Shown one piece after another: positions 54,666 through 64,000 of a DNA stretch of 64,000 nt. Within the stretch, counting starts at the first letter, position 1, and each line of letters starts with the position of its first letter. The position numbers were made by a program, and so were the translations under genes. The stretch comes from Liolophura sinensis (taxonomy: Eukaryota > Mollusca > Polyplacophora > Chitonida > Chitonidae), in NCBI RefSeq assembly GCF_032854445.1, contig NC_088304.1:5022001-5086000 (forward strand), given 5' to 3'. The notes beneath the pieces were generated by a model, which was not told where the DNA came from, made no database searches, and saw nothing but the letters and a program-made list of their open reading frames with translations.

Positions 54666-55894
54666 AAGATTCATAGGTGTAATATTTGTAGTGTGTACAT
54701 ATCAAATTATTTTGTAATGCATATGTGTAAAACACGTAATGTGTGTGTAATACTGGTATTTGTCAGGTACATGTCGTGGGTGTTAAGATCCCAGGGTGTT
54801 ACGGCCAATAAAGGACTATTAACACCATTGCATCCTTTTGTTTCTATCTGATTCTATTTAATGCACATTATACTGTACTCTTTTATATCAAGGTTCATGT
54901 ATACGTCCGTTTTAGACCAAAAAGGTCCAAATATACAGGCGCCTTTTTTATAGCAAGAGCTTGGACCTATACATTTCTGGTGTCTATATTTACTGACTTG
55001 AATAGGGGTGCGGACAGTTAGGGCTGTAGGCCTATACAATGCGCACATTTGCAAACGCATTTATATCACAGACTAGCAATTTCTCACTCCACAAAACGTG
55101 GGTAATCGGACACTATAATGTTGACTTGGCACTCTTGGCCACATATATCCAACAATGACAAAAAGCAAAGGTGAAAGCGTCGAACAAATATTGGCACAAT
55201 GGAGGAAATATCTGATCGTGTAACTAGGTGAAATCTTATATCTGGTGTCATAGTGGATGGGAAATGTCCTTAAGCGTTGTAAATATTAACATGGAGAGGA
55301 GAATCCGGGAAATATGTCACCAACATGTGAAGACAGTGACACAATGGTTTTGTTGTGTACATGTGTGTATACTTATACATCGACCCAGCATGACAAGTGA
55401 GAGTGAATTTTTGTCGACGTTAAAAGCCTTTGTTGTAATTTGACAAATAGAAATATTAAGTACAAATGTAATAATATGTATCCAGATGACTCTCCTTTGT
55501 AGGTGTCAGCCAAAGTCAAATTTTGCCAAGATCGAGAAACGATTCCACAAAACATTTATTGACGGGTGTTCAATTGCTTGGTTCCAAACCGAAAGCTAAG
55601 CATGTTTTGACATCAATCAAATCTGTCTATGTGGCGTCGGAGACCCAAACTCTTAAAAGATATATTTATAAGTGTAAGTAATGTTTGTTATTTGGCAAAA
55701 GTAATGGTCAGACGTTTTCCACAATTACAGAAAGGCGCAATATATGCGTAAGCCACATGCTGACCAAGAGAATAATATAATGGTTTCTGTTGGATGTTAA
55801 CATAATTTTGACCAGTGAAATCCTACGTTCAAATCCAGTTTCACAAACATCGATTTAGAATTCAGTGAAGCAGTTGTAAGGCACTCACGTCTTG

Positions 55895-56380
55895 TAATTT
55901 GAGCTTAAATGAATTAGGTGACATGACCGTTTGTTCAACAGTTCATGTAGGCACATCCATTTATTTATTTATTTGATTGGTGTTTTACGCCGTACTCAAG
56001 AATATTTCACTTATACGACGGCGGCCAGCATTATGGTGGGTGGGAATCGGACAGAGCCCGGGGGAAACCCACGACCTTCCGCAGGTTGCTGACAGACCTT
56101 CCCACGTAGGCACATCCATGTAAAGGTTGATGAATGTTTGTCCATGTAATATGAGCATTCAAGTTAAATGACATGAAGGCTCATCTGTATAACGACTGAT
56201 ACAGGTACATTCATTTAAAGACTGATGAAGGTTTGTTCATGTAATATGAGCATTCAAGTTAAATGACATGAAGGCTCATCTGTACAACAGTTAACCTAGG
56301 CACAGTTATGTGAAGGCTATTGGAAGTTTTTCCGTCTGACATGGGCATTCAAGTTAAATGACATGAGTTTATTTGCATGT
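55895..56380. repeat. About 100-bp imperfect tandem repeat split by a SINE
   Basis: TGAATGTTTGTCCATGTAAT, ATGAGCATTCAAGTTAAATG and ACATGAAGGCTCATCTGTA recur three to four times. Flanking GTTCAAATCCAGTTTCA blocks at 55833 and 56409 suggest a larger duplication. Confidence 0.75.
55961..56105 (-). mobile_element. SINE family A, head-truncated, with 14-bp target-site duplication
   Basis: Flanked by identical GTAGGCACATCCAT at 55947-55960 and 56106-56119. The copy stops at CTTCCCAC, the same truncation point as the copy at 5399-5549. Its sequence is close to the family consensus, so it looks young. Confidence 0.9.
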
Positions 56381-57168
56381 TGACCTGTTTGACGAGTGAT
56401 GTCCTACGTTCAAATCCAGTTTCAGAAACACTGATGTAGAATGGAGTGGAGAAGTTGTAAGGCATCGACTAAGATTGACATTGTCTTTATTTGTACGAGT
56501 TCTTAGTTTAAGTTAACTTTAAAGTGTATTGCAATAGACGTGGGGGAGGGGGGGGGGGCTTAGGTTCGTCCTGTGAAATAAGATGTTGCATCTGGGATGG
56601 CACGGAAGACTGGTATGTACATCACCTTTTTTTGTCACGCTCCGAATGTAATCAATCACATGCTCTCCTATCAAAAACTTAATGTTTTGGAATGTTCAGA
56701 TCTCGGTAGAATGATTTTCAGATTTTGAACGATGGTTTCTGTCCTTTGGGGCATGCATCATTACTTTGAATTATAATCTTGATGCAGGATATAAACGCTG
56801 TAAGAGCACACTAAGTTTGAAAAGCATAAGTTGGGGGTTTTGCTAAACAAAGATATCGCAGTTCTATATAAGATCTTGCACATTTGGAAAACCAAAAGCG
56901 CCTCCATACTTTTAACCACCCAGACTCCTGGCTATAAAATTTTTCAACAGTGCAAGCATTAGCAATTGGTATGACTAATTGCATTATTTGTTGCATTTGC
57001 CTTCAGCAAATTCTAATATAGTCCCAGTTGAATGAACACTAAGTATCAATGTATAACATAAAACATTTTTATTCCCGGAAGAAATGGGTCTAAGCAGACA
57101 AAATGCCAGTTTCACTAGGCGGAGTTTAAGGTTTCCTGTGACATTTAACAGTGATAAGTGATGATTAC

Positions 57169-57229
57169 CTCCCTTGTCAGAGGAGCTCTCCACCAGCCGA
57201 AAGAGGGCGGCGATTTCAAATGCCGACAT
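57169..57229 (-). CDS. Orphan first-exon-like ORF
   Basis: ATG at 57229 starts MSAFEIAALFRLVESSSDKG plus one base and reaches GGGAG|GTAATC. The short frame has coding-like composition and would sit head-to-head with the Spindly-like gene. No further exon was recognised on this strand. Confidence 0.25.
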
Positions 57230-57913
57230 TAGTTACAGTTCTGCATACGGTAATAACGGGGAAATAAGATCATAATTGTCGTGTTGGCGTATTTTGTAAC
57301 ATTCCTAACAGAGCGACAGTGTCCTTGTCATTGTTCTTTTACCTAAATTACCAAAGATCAGTATCACTTGTCCAATGGTTGTATGGTCGACTACAACAAC
57401 AGCATCGATATAAGAACGTATTGCTAAATCTCAGGTTTGTAATCATGTATATGGCGCTGCAGATCTGTAACTCTGATTCGTTTGGCCGAGCCACGAGCGT
57501 TACAACGCGATCGTTTCCAAGTGTGTCGTAGGCGCCAAAAAAAAATTTTCAAATAAATGCACAATGTACGTATTACCTGACGGTTTGCATAATATACTGA
57601 TACCGGTACCTCGATGGTTGTGCGTTATAATCAAACTCTTAGCAAACGAGTGGTACAGCTGATGCGATTGGGGCTCTCAAATTATCGCAGTTTAAAGACA
57701 TGATTTTACGGTAGCTGCTGTTGAGCCAGCAGACCCTGCTCTGCAAGATGTCTATTCAGTCTAGCAACTTCCGTAAGGTTATACCTTTTAACCACGTTAG
57801 TTTTCGAGAGTTCCCACCTTATTGGTTCCATGTCTACATGGATTAGTGATGCTGATGCAGCTTATGAATCTGTTGTCTAAACCACACTAAGTGCTCATTT
57901 ATTTTGTATACAG

Positions 57914-57961
57914 GAACAACAATTGAACCTATCCATTAGACAAGCCAATCGTGCCCAGAAG
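57914..57961 (+). CDS. Possible upstream exon of the Spindly-like gene
   Basis: TATACAG|GAACAA to CAGAAG|GTAATC encloses 16 codons (EQQLNLSIRQANRAQK), open only in the frame that joins the next exon in phase. It may be coding or 5' untranslated; the ATG at 58187 has a stronger start context. Confidence 0.4.
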
Positions 57962-58174
57962 GTAATCAGCTTTTTGTTTCCCCTTGATGATTATCTACGT
58001 TGCAATTGCTTCCACAACCAATCTGTGCCCTGCAAGTATTAGGTGACTGGCTCAAATGCCAGTGGTTTGACTGTACTTAAATTTGTAAAGATGTACATAT
58101 CCAGGTATGGTGATGGGCAGTGATTTTGTAGTACAAGCATCAGTGTTAACTTATAGGTACACAAATTTTTCCAG

Positions 58175-58333
58175 AGTTCCATAACCATGGACTTTACCCA
58201 GGAAGTGATTGAGCGGATGTGCGAGGGATTGTCAGGAGAACGTGCTGCATTGATCCGCGCTGTGATTGAGGAAAATATGGACCTGAGAATAAACCTGGAC
58301 AAAGCCTCCAAACTCCACAGTAAAACTGTTGAG
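58175..58333 (+). CDS. Spindly-like gene exon with start codon
   Basis: Acceptor TTTTCCAG, donor GAG|GTTTTT (a weak donor). It encodes MDFTQEVIERMCEGLSGERA and ENMDLRINLDKASKLHSK. The NLDKA..L segment aligns with the QLDK region of vertebrate Spindly. Confidence 0.7.
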
Positions 58334-61300
58334 GTTTTTATTGTTTTGAGTTTTTTGTTGTTGTTTTTTTTATTTTTTTCATGCATATGTTCCTTTTAGT
58401 TTCTGTGTTGTAAAGAGATTTGTTTGTGTAACAAAAATGAATCTGGGATACTCCATGTTGATAAATGTCTTGAGAAAGGTTCTATATAACTTAAGGGTAC
58501 ACTGGTTTTAATGAAAAAAGGCTGGTTTTCTTGTTGTTAAAGGACCTTTTCATGTATCATTGAAATATACAGCATTTTTTGAAGTGCAACTGATGACCTC
58601 GTGCATTTTTGAAACAATTTAACATTGAATTTTGACAGCCTGGTTTTATCCCACAGTAATGCTGATTGTTGTCATACAAGTGAAATATTCTTGAGTACTT
58701 TCGGCATATAACAACAATCAAGTAAATAAATAAATAAACAATTATGGGAGAATGTCATATAAATACTATGGTGAAGCAAAAACTATCCTTCTATGCATAT
58801 ACTTATGTGTTCTATTCATGCATCTTGCACATGTGTTTATAACAGGAGTTTGAACAGGAGAGGTACTCACTGAAGAACAAAATGGAGATGATGTCTAACC
58901 TGGAGCAGCATTACACAGAGGAAGTGGCCAGTTTGCAAGAGCAACTACACACTCTTCAGTCTGGCTCTGCTGAGTCTAAACAACACGAGGCAGAACTATC
59001 CAAACTCAGACTTAAGGTATGTGAGCATTCCAGTCTGGCTTGTCTGAGTTTAAATAACACAAGGCGGAACTATCCAAACTGAGACTTAAGGTGTGCAAGC
59101 ACTCCAATCTGGCTTGTCTGAGTCTAAACAACGCTAGGCAGAACTATCCAAAGTCAGGCTTAAGGTATGTGGACACTCCAGTCTGGCTTGGCTGAGTCTA
59201 AACAACACGAGGCAGAACTATCCAAACAGACTTAAGGTATGTGGACACTCCAGTCTGGCTTGGCTGAGTCTAAACAACATGAGGCAGAACTATCCAAACT
59301 CAGACTTAAGGTATGTGGGCACTCCAGTCTGGCTCTGCTGAGTCTAAACAACATGAGGCAGAACTATCCAAACTCAGACTTAAGGTATGTGAGCACTCCA
59401 GTCTGGCTCTGCTAAGTCTAAACAACACGAGGCAGAACTATCCAAACTCGGGCTTAAGGTATGTGGACACTCTAGGCTATACATGCTCAGTTATAATGTT
59501 TTTGCCTCATTTGTATACCTTGCTTTCAGTTTCATAGCCGTATTACATACGTGTATACTATATTCCAAGAAAGACGAAAATCCAGCTCAAGTTGGTTTCC
59601 TCTCCTGTTGTATGTGGGTTGTGGGTTTCCTCCAGACTGTGCCCAGATTCCGACCATAATGCTGCCTGTCCTCATATAACTAAAGTATTCTTCAATACAG
59701 TGTAAAACACCAATCAGATAAATAAGTAAATGAGAGAAAGTCATTATGTATTCAGCATTATTCCCACCAACATAGTCCCTGCCCATCTCATGTTTCAGAC
59801 TGAGGGACTAGTATCGCAGCTGGAGAGTGCCCACGCCTCGGAGAGGGATCTGCAGGAGAAGTTAGAGGTCATAGAGAAACAGTTTGCCGAGTACAGGGAG
59901 GAACACGAGAGTCTGACAGAGCAAAAATCCATCATGGCCAGTGAGGACTACCTCCTCCTGCAGACACAGGTCACCAATCTGCAGGAGAATGTGGTCAGTA
60001 CACTCTACCATACATAGATAGCCCTTGCCTCTCTGCAGGAGAATGTGGTCAGTACACTCTACCGTACATAGATAATCCTTGCCTCTCTGCAGGAGAACGT
60101 GGTCAGGAAATTATGAAAGAAGTGATTCAGTCTGTGGGTTCTCACTGATGGGCCTGAACTCTAATGTACCAGGTAAATCAAGTGAGCGGCGCTTCCATGG
60201 CCTAGTGATTAGTGTGCTAGTGCAGCACAATAACTTGGGTCTCTCAACAATGCTGTTGCTGTGAGGCCACTCTCAGGCCATACCTGGGAAAGTCTATCAG
60301 AAACGTGTGTATAGTTGTGGATTTCCCTGAAGCACTGCCCTCTTTCCTCACACCATCATGCTGGCCGCTGTCATAAGAGTGGAATATTTGTGACTACAGC
60401 ATGAAACATTAATGAAATATATAGGTATAAATAAATAAAAACAAATAGGTTGGGTCCAAATACTCAAAACAGGAAACAGTCTACTGGTCTTATCATCTGA
60501 AAGGTAACAGGGCTCCTACTAGTGCTGGAAATCCTTGGAAGTATATTTTTTTTTAAATTTTCAGCAGCTTGAAGAACTTGAAAAAGAAATCATTTGGAAG
60601 GAGGCCTTGAAAGGATGGCAATATAAGTTCGAAATTGGCAGGTCGATGAGCCACAAAAATAGTATCTATTAATCTCCAAATGAAGGCTTGTGCTTAAACT
60701 GGAAAGTCCTTGGAAGAACTAACCAAGCGGCTAAACGAGTGTAAACAGCACCTGATTGTGTCAGTCAGTTAATCACACAGTCAGTCATTGTACCTGTTTT
60801 ATAGGAAGACCTAACAGAACAACTTAATGAGGCTAGTCAGCACCTGAAGATTTTGCTGACAGAGAACGATGGCTTGAAGTCAGAGCTTTTGGCCAGGGAA
60901 GAGGATAACGAGCAAATGAGGGCTGAGATTTCTTCTTACACCAATGCACTGGAGGTTTGTACATTTCTATCCTTGGCTGACACTGGAAACCCTCACTAAC
61001 TCAGATGGCAAAAACGCTGGCTCGTGGTGACTATCAGACCAGTGGGGTTGTGTGCCTTAATCCAGCTCTTGATGTTTAGACTGCAGCTTAAAACTTTTCA
61101 CCCAGGAGCCTCTAACCAATGTGGTTGCTGTGAGTTCAAGTCCAGCGCATGCTGACTTCCTCTCCGGCCTTATGTGGGAAGGCCTGGCAGCAACCTGCGG
61201 ATTGTCATGGGTTTCCCCTAGGCCCTGCTCGGTTTCCTCCCACCATAATGCTGGCCTCCGTCGTATAAGTGAAATATTCTTGAGTATGGTGTAAAACACC

Positions 61301-62832
61301 AATCAAATAAATAAACAAATAAATAAAACTTTTCAGTCTAGAGGTCTGTCAGGTAGCTGCCGAAGGCTGTTGGTTTACTCTTGGCACTTACGTTTCATCC
61401 AGCCATAAACTTGAGCTCTGTCATACAGGTAAAATCTCCTTGAGCACAGCTATAAGCACCAACCTATAAATTTGTAAATAAATATGCCCAAACTTAAGCC
61501 CAGTGATGTAGAACAAATCTAAAGCGAAAAATATACAGAAAATAACTAAGCATCAGTGAAAACTATACATGTAAGGCCCGAATTCCTTTCACTGTCTTTG
61601 AATGAACAAAATGCTGGAATTCTCATTATTTCGGTGTGTTCATCATGATGAGCAGAAATCTCGTGAAGAGGTCGTGGAGTACAAAGTCCTCCTGGAGAAT
61701 ATGCAAATGGAGAAGGCCAGTCACGGGGAGAAAGGAAATTCACTCTTTGGGGAAGTAAGTTCATACATTTGCACAACAATGTTTAGTTTTCTAATTTCAA
61801 AACATCCATTAGACTCTGTCAAGAAAGAAAACAAATCCCAGCAAATCAAGATTTTATTTCGAGCAGTGAGTACATTCCTGTAGAGGGTAGTTGAAATATT
61901 CATTAACTTTTGAATTATTATTTTATATTTCATATTTTGTCCAAATTAAAGTATTCTAAATCCCTTGTTGTTTACAGCTGGATGATCGTAGAGTGACGGC
62001 CGAGAAAATGCTAGTGAACACGAAGACTCAGTGTGAGATCGCCAAACAACAACTAGCTAAAGAGAGACAACAACATCACAGACTGAAGGTACACAGTTCA
62101 GTTGAGAGCCTGTCTTCTGTTTTGTAAGGTTTGGATATCTACATGATAAACTTTGATTGTTACAAAATATTTGTAAATTAAATGAAAAGACAACTATGTA
62201 TCATTGCTGCTTGTGCTCATAACACGTCCAAAAATACAAGTCATGCAGTACTGTACATTCAAGCAAACACTTCATCCATCAGGTAAGTCAAATATTCGTG
62301 AGTGCAGCTGAAACCATCAAGCATGTAACATGCATGTATTCACTTAGTGTTTCAAAACAGGGCCATCTAATTTCTAGCAAGCAATCACCTTGATGTGTGT
62401 AAAACACTGCCAAAGTGCGGGTTCAAAGCCATGGGCAGGGAATTTGTACATTTCCCTGCTCTCTTCACTTGTGAAGCTTTGATGAGGATAAGTGGTGGAA
62501 AGATGTTCATTTTGCCATGTGCATAATGTAACATTTGGTGAAGACCCCACCAATACAGTGTGCATGTCTGTACATTACATACGGGAAAGTTTAGTCAGTC
62601 TGACTATCATCATGAACGTGAAAAAATTCTTGAGTATGGCAAGTAAGTAACAATTAGATAAATAAGTAACGTGACAGTTCCCATATTACAGGTGCAGATG
62701 GCAACCATGCTTCAGGCTAACAACGACAACATGGGTGGCGAAGGGTTCTCTCGTATGGAGACCACACTGTCACAGCTCAGGAGCGAGAAGGAGGCTCTGG
62801 AGAGTAAACTACGTCAGTACGAGACAATCCAG
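58187..62832 (+). CDS. Spindly-like dynein adaptor (5' part, coiled coil)
   Basis: Coding exons: 58187-58333 (exon from 58175), 58846-59016, 59799-59993, 60805-60954, 61656-61754, 61978-62088 and 62692-62832. All are phase 0 at both ends, giving 338 residues so far, and the gene continues past the window. Almost the whole product is predicted coiled coil. The key match is GEKGNSLFGELDDRR, the Spindly motif (GNSLFxE plus DRR) that binds the dynactin pointed-end complex; it is followed by HHRLKVQMATMLQ, as in vertebrate SPDL1, and preceded by SYTNALE. An AA pair near residue 19 may correspond to the CC1 box, but its glycine is not visible. Known family role: recruiting dynein-dynactin to kinetochores and releasing checkpoint proteins. 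Start chosen at ACCATGG, a strong Kozak context. BICD-family adaptors share some motifs but fit less well. Confidence 0.75.
58628..58738 (+). mobile_element. SINE family A tail, diverged
   Basis: TGCTGATTGTTGTCATACAA, GTGAAATATTCTTGAGTACT and CAAGTAAATAAATAAATAAA are recognisable. It lies in the intron after the start exon. Confidence 0.65.
58846..59016 (+). CDS. Spindly-like gene exon, source of downstream duplications
   Basis: Acceptor TAACAG, donor AAG|GTATGT. Its 57 codons encode EFEQERYSLKNKMEMM and end SGSAESKQHEAELSKLRLK. The last 57 bases are repeated six more times downstream. Confidence 0.85.
58957..59464 (+). repeat. 70-75-bp tandem copies of an exon end plus 5' splice site
   Basis: CTTAAG|GTATGT or close variants occur at 59016, 59089, 59164, 59234, 59309, 59384 and 59458. 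Each unit runs from CTCCAGTCTGGCT to the donor, matching the 3' end of the 58846-59016 exon. Within a unit, TCTGGC to CTTAAG is 57 bases in most copies. Confidence 0.95.
59588..59733 (+). mobile_element. SINE family A, head-truncated and diverged
   Basis: GGTTTCCTCTCCTGTTGTAT to the AATCAGATAAATAAGTAAA tail, with clear body words such as CGACCATAATGCTG. Confidence 0.7.
59799..59993 (+). CDS. Spindly-like gene exon
   Basis: Acceptor TGTTTCAG, donor GTG|GTCAGT. Its 65 codons encode TEGLVSQLESAHASERDLQE and LLLQTQVTNLQENV, a continuous heptad-rich helix. The 3' end and donor are repeated in the following intron. Confidence 0.85.
59976..60108 (+). repeat. 53-bp tandem copies of an exon end plus donor
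   Basis: CTGCAGGAGAATGTGGTCAG occurs at about 59980 and 60034, with CTGCAGGAGAACGTGGTCAG at about 60088. The first belongs to the exon end. Units contain CCTTGCCTCTCTGCAG, a good polypyrimidine-AG, before GAGAATGTG|GTCAGT. Confidence 0.9.
60186..60441 (+). mobile_element. SINE family A, full length, old
   Basis: GGCGCTTCCATGGCCTAGTGATTAG head, altered B box, body and AATGAAATATATAGGTATAAATAAATA tail, with many substitutions. Confidence 0.75.
60805..60954 (+). CDS. Spindly-like gene exon
   Basis: Acceptor TTTTATAG, donor GAG|GTTTGT. It encodes EDLTEQLNEASQHLKILL, then REEDNEQMRAEISSYTNALE. The closing SYTNALE parallels SYYNALE in vertebrate Spindly. Confidence 0.85.
61090..61328 (+). mobile_element. 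SINE family A, partial head
   Basis: ACTTTTCACCCAGGAGCCTC through GTGAGTTCAAGTCCAG (B box), body and AATCAAATAAATAAAC tail. Confidence 0.8.
61335..61485 (+). mobile_element. SINE family A-like, strongly diverged
   Basis: GTAGCTGCCGAAGGCTGTTG, CAGCCATAAACTTGAGCTCT and AAGCACCAACCTATAAATTT follow the order of the family body and tail. Confidence 0.5.
61656..61754 (+). CDS. Spindly-like gene exon carrying the Spindly motif
   Basis: Acceptor ATGAGCAG, donor GAA|GTAAGT. Its 33 codons encode KSREEVVEYKVLLENMQ and GEKGNSLFGE. The acceptor may be three bases earlier, adding one Gln. Confidence 0.85.
61978..62088 (+). CDS. Spindly-like gene exon
   Basis: Acceptor TTTACAG, donor AAG|GTACAC. It encodes LDDRRVTAEKMLVNTKTQC and ends RQQHHRLK, continuing the Spindly motif and the next coiled coil. 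Confidence 0.85.
62585..62668 (+). mobile_element. SINE family A tail fragment
   Basis: CATCATGAACGTGAAAAAATTCTTGAGTATGGC and AATTAGATAAATAAGTAAC resemble the tail. Confidence 0.45.
62692..62832 (+). CDS. Spindly-like gene exon (last in window)
   Basis: Acceptor ATTACAG, donor CAG|GTACTG. It encodes VQMATMLQANNDNMGGEG and EALESKLRQYETIQ. Its end is open, so further exons lie right of the window. Confidence 0.85.
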
Positions 62833-63059
62833 GTACTGTGTGACAGAGCATTCCTGAAGCTCTCCTAGTGTTATTTGCATGTAACTATGGTGGCAACTGG
62901 TAGTGAGGACATAACATTGCCACAGTAGTTACTGTAAATGGCATAAAATTTTTACTCAAAAAGTACATTTTTAGATGTACTTTTTAATACAAAGGAGTAT
63001 TATAAAATATTATTTTTGGTGCTGAAATTTTCATTCACCCACTAGGATATACACAGTAT

Positions 63060-64000
63060 ACTGTGACCTATACTGTGGGTTGACATCATATCTGGTGTCT
63101 TTGGCATGGTGTATACTGTGACTTAATGGGGTATCCTGTCTGATGTCTTTGTCATGATGTACACTGTGACTGGGTGGGACATCCTGTCTGATGTCTTTGT
63201 CATGATGTACACTGTGACTGGGTGGGAGATCTTGTCTGATGTCTTTGTCATGATGTACACTGTGACTGGGTAGGACATCCTGTCTGATGTCTTTGTCATG
63301 ATGTACACTGTGACCGGGTGGGACATCCTGTCTGATGTCTTTGTCATGATGTATACTGTGACCGGGTGGGACATCCTGTGTGATGTCTTTGTCATGATGT
63401 ACACTGTGACTGGGTGGGACATCCTGTCTGATGTCTTTGTCATGATGTACACTGTGACTGGGTGGGACATCCTGTCTGATGTCTTTGTCATGATGTACAC
63501 TGTGACTGGGTGGGACGTCCTGTCTGGTGTCTTTGACATGATATATACATGTATTGTGACTGGGGGGGGGGGGTTGTCATGTCTGATGTCTTTGTCATGA
63601 TGTACACTGTGACTGGGTAGGACATCCTGTCTGATATCTGTCATGATGTACACTGTGACTGGGTGGGACGTCCTGTCTGATGTCTTTCTCATGATGTACA
63701 CTGTGACTGGGTGGGACGTCCTGTCTGATGTCTTTGTCGTGATGTACACTGTGACTGGATGGGACATCCTGTCTGGTGTCTTTGACATGATATATACATG
63801 TATTGTGGGGGGGGGGGGGGGGGGTTGTCATGTCTGTTGTCTTTGTCATGATGTACACTGTGACTGGGTGGGACATCCTGTCTGGTGTCTTTGACATGAT
63901 ATATACATGTATTGTGACTGGGGGGGGTTGTCATGTCTGATGTCTTTGTCATGATGTACACTGTGACTGGGTGGGACATCCTGTCTGGTGTCTTTGAAAT
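63060..64000. repeat. 48-bp minisatellite running off the window
   Basis: GTGACTGGGTGGGACATCCT plus GTCTGATGTCTTTGTCATGATGTACACT repeats about 18 times, with three higher-order breaks containing TGACATGATATATACATGTA and a G run (up to about 18 G). It lies in an intron of the Spindly-like gene. Open frames on both strands are artefacts. Confidence 0.95.

Larger units (their letters stand above)
46290..57910. other. Gene-poor stretch upstream of the protease and Spindly-like genes
   Basis: No recognisable domain occurs here. It holds a GTCAGTCAGTCTGTC degenerate array, a GAT/GAC-rich block, a MITE, SINEs, a 22-bp array, an imperfect 100-bp repeat and two - strand first-exon-like ORFs, all listed separately. 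The remaining unique sequence shows nothing I can support. Confidence 0.55.

Noticed and set aside
53625-54735. Long - strand frames encoding SLYPDLHQ-type repeats
   Set aside because: These come from a 22-bp tandem array read in three frames. No start context, splice sites or non-repeat coding sequence.
57713-57767. Extra first coding exon of the Spindly-like gene (ATG near 57751, donor TTCC|GTAAGG)
   Set aside because: Joining it to either the 57914 or the 58175 exon gives a stop within a few codons, so it can be at most untranslated.
63123-63979. Long - strand frames rich in SHPVTVYIMTKTSDR-type repeats
   Set aside because: 48-bp array artefact; the period is a multiple of three.

Overview
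This window is animal nuclear DNA. Genes are split by GT-AG introns, most of the sequence is AT-rich non-coding DNA, and it is crowded with minisatellites, tRNA-derived SINEs and small inverted-repeat elements. The SINE tails (one ending in an ATCAAATAAATAAAT-like stretch, one in a GTTAAACC...CACTCACTC stretch), a Toll-like receptor remnant and a Spindly-like coiled-coil gene suggest a lophotrochozoan, probably a mollusc and perhaps a bivalve. The species call is inference from remembered repeat families.

Layout. (1) About 1-11535, + strand: the 3' part of a gene encoding an EF-hand protein joined to a PPP-family Ser/Thr phosphatase catalytic domain. Twelve exons are visible and the 5' end lies outside the window. 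All PPP metal-site motifs are present, but one extra T at 7643 breaks the frame inside GDYVDRG. (2) 11536-22560: gene-poor 3' flank with a 24-bp minisatellite, a C-rich array, two small inverted-repeat elements and SINE pieces. (3) 22787-25169, + strand: a decayed Toll-like receptor (LRRs, transmembrane segment, TIR) with several stops and frameshifts, flanked by inverted copies of one SINE family. (4) 27969-29592: a 40-bp satellite of about 40 copies. (5) 46062-30439, - strand: a complete 13-exon gene predicted to encode a 954-residue secreted protein with the order signal peptide, CUB, Ser/Thr/Pro-rich linker, CUB, trypsin-like protease, MAM, MAM. All splice phases agree and the coding length is exactly divisible by three. 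(6) 46063-57900: gene-poor, with a MITE, several arrays and two orphan first-exon-like ORFs on the - strand. (7) 58187-62832 and beyond, + strand: the 5' part of a Spindly (SPDL1)-like dynein adaptor gene, followed by a 48-bp array that runs to the window edge.

The least ordinary pattern is that several tandem arrays appear to have grown out of exon-intron junctions. Three contain repeated copies of an exon end with its 5' splice site (2256-2815, 58957-59464, 59976-60108). One contains repeated copies of a 3' splice site (8700-9535). A fifth abuts a donor in the protease gene (about 35330-36145). These arrays carry many decoy splice sites, and two of them repeat small AG...GT units whose internal length is a multiple of three. 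The genes show no shared pathway. The common thread is repeat growth within their introns.
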